In this document: piece by piece, positions 44,476 to 64,000 of the stretch
Position numbering within the stretch: position 1 is the stretch's first letter
Layout: each line of letters starts with the position of its first letter
Source of the DNA: Antennarius striatus
Taxonomy: Eukaryota; Chordata; Actinopteri; Lophiiformes; Antennariidae
NCBI RefSeq assembly: GCF_040054535.1
Contig: NC_090779.1
Location: 19,144,501-19,208,500 of the forward strand
Length of the DNA stretch: 64,000 nucleotides
Direction of reading: 5' to 3'
Program-made: the position numbers and the translations under genes
The notes under the pieces: model-generated
The model's input: only the letters and a program-made list of their open reading frames with translations
Told to the model about the DNA's origin: nothing
The model's database searches: none

Positions 44476-46537
44476 TGAGTTATGGTGCTAGTCTTAATAA
44501 TGTGCATTCCAGCACTTTCAAGAGTTTCCCAGACTGCAAGCAGGTGTTGTGTTGCTTTTCATTGGTAGCTGATGTCCATCAGAGGAAAAGTATACAGAAA
44601 AAGAAAAAAAACATTTTCCTGATCACATTTCTTCAATATTTATCAGCACCTAAACCCACACTCCCTGCTGTTTGGACAAACAAGTGCACTGTTTTTACAC
44701 AGATTAGCATACGAGAGACAAATTCACTTTGGCTCTAAATGTAAAAGGCCCATACTGCTTGCCTAAACACACTGACAACAAAGTACACTATGCACTTCCG
44801 AGAAATTGACTTTCCCTGAATCAGAGCTCATGCTGAAACATGGCAAACTTTTAAAGACTGAGAAAAGACTTTGAGCATCGCATTCATGTAGATGCACTGC
44901 TGCGTTCACATGCTTTCACACTCCTTTGCTTAGCACACAATCCATTACCAGCTCATAGCCATATCAAATCTTTTAACATGCAAATTGACTAGCAACAAAC
45001 AAAGTAATGTGAAGTTTCATAACTCCTACAGTGGAAAGGCATTAACATTTGGGTATAGATCATTTTTAGTGGGTATGTGTGAACAACTTGGTGTCCTCTC
45101 CAGCTGACGTCATGTTTAGCTTAACAATCACACTTCTCCCGATTATATTTCAGGTAAAGTTATTCATGCAACCAATTCTTTCCGTCCTGCCACAATCAGC
45201 GCCTCTAAATGATAGTTTTGAGTACAAAGTAAAATAAGCACAAAGAGAGGAAGAAAAGAGGATGAGGACAGCAGAGAGCAAAATATGAGTATATTTTCCA
45301 TAGTAGAATGAATAACACACTTGAGTGGTCCATGAAGAGCGGTAAAAGGTCTTTGTGTAATGGCAGAGTCACGGTCATGGTGACAATAAAAGTGCCCCTG
45401 ACATGGGTTAGAGCCGTTTAACCTTTTGATCTTTACTCTGTAGTGTTTTTTTGAAACTGGAGGGTAGCAGCCAAAGCCAAAAAAAACTCCCTGTCCCATA
45501 ACAAAGTGAAAAAACTTAACTGCAACTATTTTTTGGAAAATACTCCCCATATCTGACTTTTTTTTTTTTTTTTTTTTTTGGAGATAACAAGAACTGGAGA
45601 CAAAACGTAAGCAAAACTGATTTGGTGAATGCAGTGATTTGTAACATGTCAGCTCTTACTTGTCTGAGTAATCACTGCAATATTTCTAAGGCTACTCTAT
45701 GGAAACTGTTTAGGTTGATGATCTCAGTCCTCATTTTCAAGTCTGTTAGAAAAGGACAGAAACATCTCGACCTACTCATAATGTCTTCTCTTTACGTTTA
45801 CTCAAACTGATCATAATAAAAGTCACCTTAAACAGCTGAATCAGCACCATCTGGATCTAGCAGGCTCTCAGTCTACTGTTGTCGCCGTCAATGCCAGTGT
45901 CAGTGCCAGCTGGAAAAGTTTTGGAGTACCTCTCCTGACACGCCTGGAGCCTCATAAATCCATGAGTCAAAACAAGGGGGGGGGGGATCCTCGCCTACAA
46001 AACTACAATATATTTACTTACTTGAAGGTTTCTTCTAGGCAGAAAGCGTTCTAAGCCCGTCCAGTCCTTGCCACCATGGCACTTGGCAACGCATCAGTAT
46101 GCAGTGAGTTGCAGTCAACGACGCAGAGTGGAAAAACTTCCAGCAGACACCACGCTGCTGCTGCTGCTGCTACTGGACCCTTTGCTAACCATACACGTTC
46201 AACCCGCTGACTCAATCCAAACACAATCTCACATTTCCATTTTTACACTCAGCTTGGCCAGGTCTATGGTGTCGCGTAAATCTGGTTGGAAAACCAGCGA
46301 TGCGAGCGCAGTCGTTCGGGTGGAAATTCAAACCTGTTGTCTCCGGTTTCAACCGTTACAGAGCAGCCGAATAACCATCAAGTTACAAAAGTACAAGGTT
46401 AGATTTGTGTCTGACAAACAAGGATAAATAAGAGTTAGCACCTGCAGGATAAACGTATTATTCTGCTAAAAAGATTATTAAATAAAAACTTCACCTTAAG
46501 TTACGAGCGGATCAGCAAAATCCACACAGCGACTCAC

Positions 46538-46640
46538 TTGCTCCAGACGTAGCGTTGTTGTCTACCCAGTGAAGGAGCCAGATACCAGCGGTGACATTAG
46601 GCTGTCAAGCTGGTCCCAATCCCGACACCAACTTCCGCTT
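46538..46640 (-). promoter_or_regulatory. Probable slc45a3 promoter and non-coding first exon
   Basis: On the minus strand a GC-richer stretch with an ETS-type AGCGGAAGT motif (near 46632) leads to a good splice donor, GGAGCAAG|GTGAGTC-like, whose GT lies at 46537-46536. The only unclaimed downstream acceptor that fits is the slc45a3 5'UTR acceptor at 27911. No transcript evidence is available, so the link is inferred. Confidence 0.4.
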
Positions 46641-46959
46641 TTGACTTTCGGAGTAAAAGGGCCAAAAACAATGTCTTTTTTTTAATTTTTTTTTTTAAAC
46701 AAAACAAAACAAGACCTCACAACAAAAAGAACAATTCAAAGAATGTTTCGACAAGATTTACTAAATATTAAAAGATTAAAGTTAAGAATATCAATTTCGA
46801 AGCGCCTAAAAAAAGTCAAGTGTAGCGGAATTATTATTTTTTTAATAATAGGCAAGACGCATAACTAGTTCCGGTAGCAGTACCTGAGGAGGAAAAGGCT
46901 CCATTCAGCCAATAGAATTTATATACGTTTCCAGATAGTAATTATGTATTTATTCACTC

Positions 46960-47095
46960 ATTCATTTTTCTGACCCCTTCATCCGCTTTGCGCGGGTCAC
47001 GGGGAGCTGGAGCCTATCCCGGCCGGTTTTTAGTGCGTGAGGCGGGGCAAACTCCCGGCGCGACGCCAGTGCACCGCGGAGTAATTATTTATACT
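46960..47095 (+). repeat. SINE/LINE-tail-like repeat, copy 1
   Basis: Contains CACGGGGAGCTGGAGCCTAT, then GTGAGGCGGGGCAAACTC and CCAGTGCACCGCGGAG. The same order of motifs recurs at 51205-51418. This is a widespread fish retroposon-type sequence; the family is not identified. Confidence 0.7.
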
Positions 47096-47990
47096 GTATG
47101 TAATACATTACATATTAATATTTGAAAGTCACACAAACACAAATTATTTAATTTCATAGAAGAAATGAGACCATGAGCGCACGCGAGAGAGGGAGAGAGA
47201 ACGTATAGACGGTCACATGCTATAGATTACTGTTCCCTGTCCATGTTTCTCTGCTTGAGAACAGAACCATGTGAGTGAACACCCCTGCTCGTCTGAGTGA
47301 GGAGAGCTTCAGGTTTCACGACAGTAAAACAAGCGTTTTACGACACCCTTATGGTAGTTTACTCCTTGACATGAAACCTAACTTGCTGTAGTTTTCTTCA
47401 GAGAGATTAAAATGAGATGTGAAAGTTATTCTTATCTCCTGCTTGAGTACATTGTGCTCTTCATTTTCAAGGATATGCGCAGAACAGAGACGCAGGAAAA
47501 GTTGACTGTCTGAATTGGCACCCTGTCTTTCTAAGTGAAATCCAAAAATCCATGACATTGAGACCAATACCAAGAACCTTGAGTAAAACATATTTTTATA
47601 AGTCTGTGGGTTGTAAGCAGGGCAGGGTGTTTCTTTACATGAATTTGTGTAGAAATCACAAGGCTCTGTCAGGGCCATTCGCTATCTTGTTTGACCAAAC
47701 AAACGAAAGGGCAATTTGACGGCCACAATCTCAGCTTGTTTAATCATCCGAATACCACCACCAAATGTGCAGCAGCAATCCTTCTGACAAGCTGAATTGA
47801 TTTCAGTCCATTTGAAATAGCTTATAAGCCACCATAAAATGTACAGGAATGTAACTCCAATGCATGACATGGAATATTAACTTCAAAGGATTTATGTTTC
47901 TGTTGCCCTTCCAGTGCTAAATAAAACACTGAATTCAGTGTCACGGGAGGTTCATCACTATGAGCAGTGGAGAAGAAAAATCCTCTAAGG
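47096..47990. other. Intergenic sequence between slc45a3 and C12orf4
   Basis: AT-rich. Short open frames on the minus strand show no family I recognise, and no splice-supported exon was found. Confidence 0.4.
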
Positions 47991-48501
47991 CAGAAGTGTC
48001 AAACTCATTTTCACCGAGGGCCACATCAGCATAATGGCTGTAATCAAAGGGCCAGATGTAACTTAGAAATGTTACTCAATGTAACTCAATGTAATGTAAA
48101 ATAAATGTAAAATAAATGTAACTACTCATTACATAACTCTGAATTTATTACTTATTGAAGTTACAAACATTAAAGTTGCACAGAAAAACTGTTGCTCTGT
48201 TATAACAAATCCTTTTGTCAGGTTATGAAACCCACAAAACTCCATCAATCAAGGATCAAACTATCCAAGTGAATAAAGAAAAATAACTTCAAACACAAGT
48301 TAAGACATTAACTTTGTTAAAAACTTTTTTTGTCAATGTTAGAATGGGGTTAACTACTGCATTGTGGGAAATGTAGATTTTGGTCAAACAAAACTCTTGA
48401 CCTATTAATTTTTACACACTGACTTTTTATGCTCTCGCGGGCCACATAAAATGATGTGACGGGCCACATTTGGTCCCCTGGCCTTGAATTTGACACATGT
48501 G
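47991..48501. mobile_element. Non-autonomous hAT element with 8-bp target duplication
   Basis: The left end CAGAAGTGTCAAACTCATTT and the right end read inward (CACATGTGTCAAATTCAAGG) form imperfect terminal inverted repeats. CTCTAAGG stands on both sides (47983-47990 and 48502-48509), an exact 8-bp target-site duplication, the hAT signature. GGGCCACAT motifs lie just inside both ends. It has no transposase. Confidence 0.9.
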
Positions 48502-49646
48502 CTCTAAGGTGTTAAACTCTTACATTATTTAGTCAAATATAAATTACAGAGAAATAAACAGAACTAGCATAGAATGCATAACATAGTTGACAACCTTTTA
48601 CTACTGAGAATCAGCTTTTCAACAAAGAAAAAGAAGTTATCTTCAGATAAAACAAGCATTTACTTCACACATCTTTCATATCTTCATCTTTAAGAACAGT
48701 GCCATCTGCTGAGGTAGAGGGGAGGGACAGGCACCCGCACTCACAAAGAGTTCTCCTCACCACATCTCCCTGCAATGCAGCATAAATAAAACACACACAT
48801 TGCTCATTGCATTGCTCAGCAACAATGTCATCCAAGACTAAACAAGCCAAGTCGTTTCTCTGTATAAATCACTCTTCAAATATGAAACCAATGACCCACT
48901 GGTTTTGATTGCTAGAGCTTGCATAATGGCAGACCTGTGTGATAAAACATTCTAATTAATTAATGATTATTCAATACATAAGAAAAAGAAACTATATGTG
49001 TTATACATCACAATATGTACAAACACAACCGATGTCACATGTCGACTGGTTGGCGACTCTTCAAAAGAGACATGTCAATAAAGTTTTTTGGGTTACAACA
49101 GCCAATACTGTTTCCGTCTGGCTTCATCGCTTTAAAAAATGTTTTTTTCTTTTTCATATTTACTTAATGTGGTTGGTTGAGGCCATTTTCCCACAGCACA
49201 AACAAATCAAAAACATGTTCTCCAACAACAGAATCTCTATGTTTCAGCCTGAACATGTAGACAGTGAGAGATCAACCCTTTTAGAGGAAAAGTTGAATAC
49301 TTCCAGTACATGTGGCTGATGTAATAAAACTGTCCCTAGAACCACACCCTGGAAGATTAAAAATATACTGCTTGAGCGAGCCACTGTACCCGGTCATCTC
49401 TCAGTGAGAAGCATTTATAGCCTGTGAAGATTTAAAAGATAAAACACAACAATGCGCATTAACTGTAGACATATCAATCTTAACATTTAATAATGTTTTT
49501 TAATTTTTTCTGTCTTCATTTCACAACATCATTGAAATGAAAAAGGCATGTGGGCGAATCCGTCACTCCCTCCCCTCATAGGTCCTCAAAAACAAGAACT
49601 GACAGCTTGCATGCCTTCAGAATACATCGTGGTGTATCTCCATCTG

Positions 49647-59611
<9,965 letters not shown>

Positions 59612-59891
59612 GGTTGCGGACTGAAAACAAAGACAGCAGGAATGCGATCATTAGAGTGACACACTGGGTGACTAATGATTAAATTATCGTGAAGTAAAAG
59701 GCTAAAAAACAACAACATAAGATGAGATTTCAGCTACGTTTGGCATATGTAATTCGCAGTTTGATGTTTAAGAGAGATGCTACGTTTAAAAAAGAGGCTA
59801 TCTGCCCGACATACACACAGCAGAGCACTACAAATAACGCTTCCACTTGATTCAATTGGTGAACATGCACGTGTTGTAATGGCAAATTTAC

Positions 59892-60000
59892 CTGCATATG
59901 AATGAATAAGACTTTTCCTGATCACAGAAGCTCCTGTTTGGTTCAGTCAGCTGACCTCAGCTGAGTGTTCAGAGTGACCGTCAAAGCACTTTCGCGACAA
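59892..60000 (-). promoter_or_regulatory. C12orf4 non-coding first exon and promoter region
   Basis: The minus strand shows a donor (ATATGCAG then GTAAATTTGCC) at 59892/59891, matching the acceptor TTTGTTTTCAG just before the exon that starts at 59620. The exon start is not defined; the sequence upstream (60000-60060) is not clearly CpG-rich. Confidence 0.5.
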
Positions 60001-60526
60001 TGACGCTCAGCTATTTAGAGTTGTTTTCGATTGTGTAACAGAATTTCTATTGTATGTGATATAAAATGATAATATACATTTGCACTGTCTATGATTTATT
60101 TTTGCTGTTATATTTCTCGTAAAAAGCAGCTAAGAAAAAAGGAATCTGTTGATGCCAATGCTTGGAATCTAAAGTGTAATTTACGAAGAAGCCTTTCCTG
60201 GGTGCGACCGCCCCCTGTTGGTTAAAGATAATAAATGATAAAATGAGAAGTACTGTACTGTACTGTACATTTACTTTACAATTATTACCACCATGGGTAC
60301 ATTTTTTAAATCCAACGTTCAACGGTCCAGGTGTCACAGAGAATAAGCAAAACATAAAAGACAAATTAATAGGTAGTCTTCATGAGGGAAACACTGTTTC
60401 CTTGATTACTGAGGAATCAAGATATACTGTACATTCAAACAATTAACACTGCAAACAGATAAGTGACTGTAAGAAAATAGGATAGGTAAATAATGACGAA
60501 ATGTATCATTGTCATTAAAAACATAA

Positions 60527-60584
<58 letters not shown>

Positions 60585-60603
60585 TTAATAATAATAATAA
60601 TAA
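60527..60603 (+). repeat. (AAT)n microsatellite
   Basis: About 25 AAT units with one ATT interruption. Confidence 0.95.
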
Positions 60604-60651
60604 TGCCAAGGAAGGTGGCCGAGATCGGGTGTGAACTGGCAGTGAAGAGGT

Positions 60652-60672
60652 ACCTACCTACCTACCTACCTA
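60652..60672 (+). repeat. (CTAC)n microsatellite, short
   Basis: Five CTAC units. Confidence 0.85.
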
Positions 60673-61389
60673 TTGTTTTTATGTTTTTATTTTTTATGTA
60701 TTATTTTATTAAAACTTCATCTGACTGCCATTTAAATTTATTAAAGGTCATATTTACTGATTGAAGTAACTGCAATATTTTATTTATCAATTTGATATCC
60801 TGACTAGAAATGGCATGCATTTAAAAGTTCTACTCGCAATAACAAACAAAACGGAAAAAGTGTAGGAACTCTGCACTATTGTTTTAGACAATAGTCATAA
60901 TCTCCAAGCTTTTAGCTGCAAACATATTAAAATGGAGTACGAAGAAACACAGACAAATAAAAAAACCATTGTCCGAGATCTTTCGGGAGTTTCATATTCA
61001 ATTGTAATAAATACATGTATAGTTAATGTAGTCCACATAATTCCATATAATGTTGAGAAGTACAGCTACAGGAGTGAGTTCCGCTCTGTGAGAAGTATCT
61101 AGCAAAGTACAAAAAATTAAATAAAATAAAATAAAATTGGTTAATTTAGCTAAATATGTCTAGAAAACGTTCTATGCCGTGTGACCGCGCACGTCTGTAG
61201 ATGTGTGCGTGTGTTTTCTTCAAGTTTGAGAAGATGAGGGATTGTGTAAAAGTAGCTAACCTTTAGATTTAAATCGTTTTCTATAAAAAAAAACTTTTTA
61301 AAAGTAAAACATACATCAATTGCATTCTAGCAACCCTTAATTACAATTTAGTACAAAATGTTACTAGATAATGTCTAAGGAATTCATAT

Positions 61390-61725
61390 ATTTTTGAATA
61401 CACGCCCTAAACGAATAGGGCGCTGGTGTGAAGATTTGCAGACGGTCCCTCCGATGATCGAACCGTCCCGTCATACCTCGCGTGGCCAACGGCTCTCTCC
61501 ACCGAATGCTCGCTCATTGAATTGCCGTACTTAGAGTGTTTCACCCGATTTCGTCACATAATTTGGAGGAAAGCAGGCTGGACTGCCTCGTTAAACACCT
61601 GTTGTTTTCCACACTCCTCCCCGGCCCTCTATTTGTCTGACTGCGGCGGTGGGGCGCGCTTTCCTGGTCTCGCTGGCTGGGTTTGGTCGTAGAGGCAGGG
61701 GGAAGTACGGAGTTGGTCCCGAGTG
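61390..61725 (+). promoter_or_regulatory. e2f4 promoter and 5'UTR, CpG-rich
   Basis: CpG dinucleotides become frequent here (CGATGATCGAACCGTCCCGTC near 61451, GCGGCGGTGGGGCGCG near 61643), in contrast to the AT-rich sequence on both sides. There is no TATA box. This fits a CpG-island promoter directly before the e2f4 start codon. The TTTCCTGG-like and TTTCGTC motifs could be E2F-type sites but are not convincing. Confidence 0.5.
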
Positions 61726-63757
<2,032 letters not shown>

Positions 63758-63765
63758 ATATCCTT
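63758..63765 (+). promoter_or_regulatory. AT-AC (U12-type) splice donor in e2f4
   Basis: ATATCCTT stands exactly where E2F4 coding similarity stops (NVTDDSNNSP, matching human NVTEDVQNSC). No GT donor fits the reading frame there. The acceptor and branch site are not visible before 64000. Confidence 0.65.
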
Positions 63766-64000
63766 CACTGCAGTGTGTTAATGTGTATGCTATACAGCTA
63801 GAAGTTCTTTTCATTGATGTACACCCTTGACGTAATAGGAATTTAACCGTTATTATTTTGGTCTCTTATATCAGTATCAATGACCTCTCCCTAAAATAAT
63901 TTGTTCAGCAAGTGTGGTAATTCTTGTGGTATTTGTAGGGTAAATTTCTCAGATGTTACAAGATGTCATTAGACCCTCAGATATCATTTATGAGCATCCA

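Larger units (their letters stand above)
60001..61389. other. Intergenic region between C12orf4 and e2f4
   Basis: This is the gap between the divergent genes C12orf4 and e2f4. It is AT-rich with two simple repeats (60527-60603 and 60652-60672) and no recognised exon. Confidence 0.45.

Noticed and set aside
45164-45550. 128-codon open frame on the minus strand
   Set aside because: No family resemblance, no splice support, and it lies in a presumed intron; chance length in AT-rich DNA.
46068-46427. 119-codon open frame on the plus strand near the slc45a3 promoter
   Set aside because: CTG-repeat leucines and no recognised motif; GC-richer promoter sequence explains the open frame.
47349-47678. 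109-codon minus-strand open frame
   Set aside because: No similarity recognised and no exon signals that fit a gene.

Overview
The window is vertebrate nuclear DNA, almost certainly from a teleost fish. It has small exons in GT-AG introns, conserved vertebrate proteins, very many (CA)n/(GT)n tracts, and fish-type hAT, Tigger, LINE and SINE-like repeats. Nothing bacterial, viral or organellar was seen. Six protein-coding genes could be assembled exon by exon from homology, splice sites and reading phase. Family identities and lengths are recalled from knowledge and were not searched.

Layout: tigar (+; 541-3177) faces fgf23 (-; 6189-5100) tail to tail. Then follow fgf6 (-; 16074-12459), slc45a3 (-; coding 27699-21171, with a probable non-coding first exon near 46.6 kb), the C12orf4 orthologue (-; 59611-49647), and the first three coding exons of e2f4 (+; from 61726, running off the right edge). 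Tigar-fgf23-fgf6-C12orf4 keeps the order and strands of human 12p13. In human, however, SLC45A3 lies on chromosome 1 and E2F4 on chromosome 16, so this fish locus carries one apparent insertion and one changed neighbour.

The genes do not form one pathway. TIGAR is a sugar-bisphosphate phosphatase, FGF23 an endocrine phosphate hormone, FGF6 a paracrine heparin-binding growth factor, SLC45A3 a membrane sugar transporter, C12orf4 a conserved cytoplasmic protein, and E2F4 a cell-cycle transcription factor.

Between and inside the genes lie: a three-copy dispersed repeat family (986-1460, 6692-7260, 58056-58540), one copy holding an interstitial telomeric array and one rearranged into an inverted mosaic; a LINE endonuclease fragment (7540-8330); a decayed Tigger element (17400-18262); a hAT transposase fossil (31500-32145); a non-autonomous hAT element with an intact 8-bp target duplication (47991-48501); a second hAT-like MITE (29478-29935); two SINE/LINE-tail-like repeats; and about a dozen microsatellites, the longest a 230-bp (GT)115 tract. 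I see no previously undescribed gene system. The best points for a second look are the telomeric array inside a dispersed repeat, the AT-AC (U12-type) donor in e2f4, the two DPL Klotho-binding-like motifs in fgf23, and the altered gene order.
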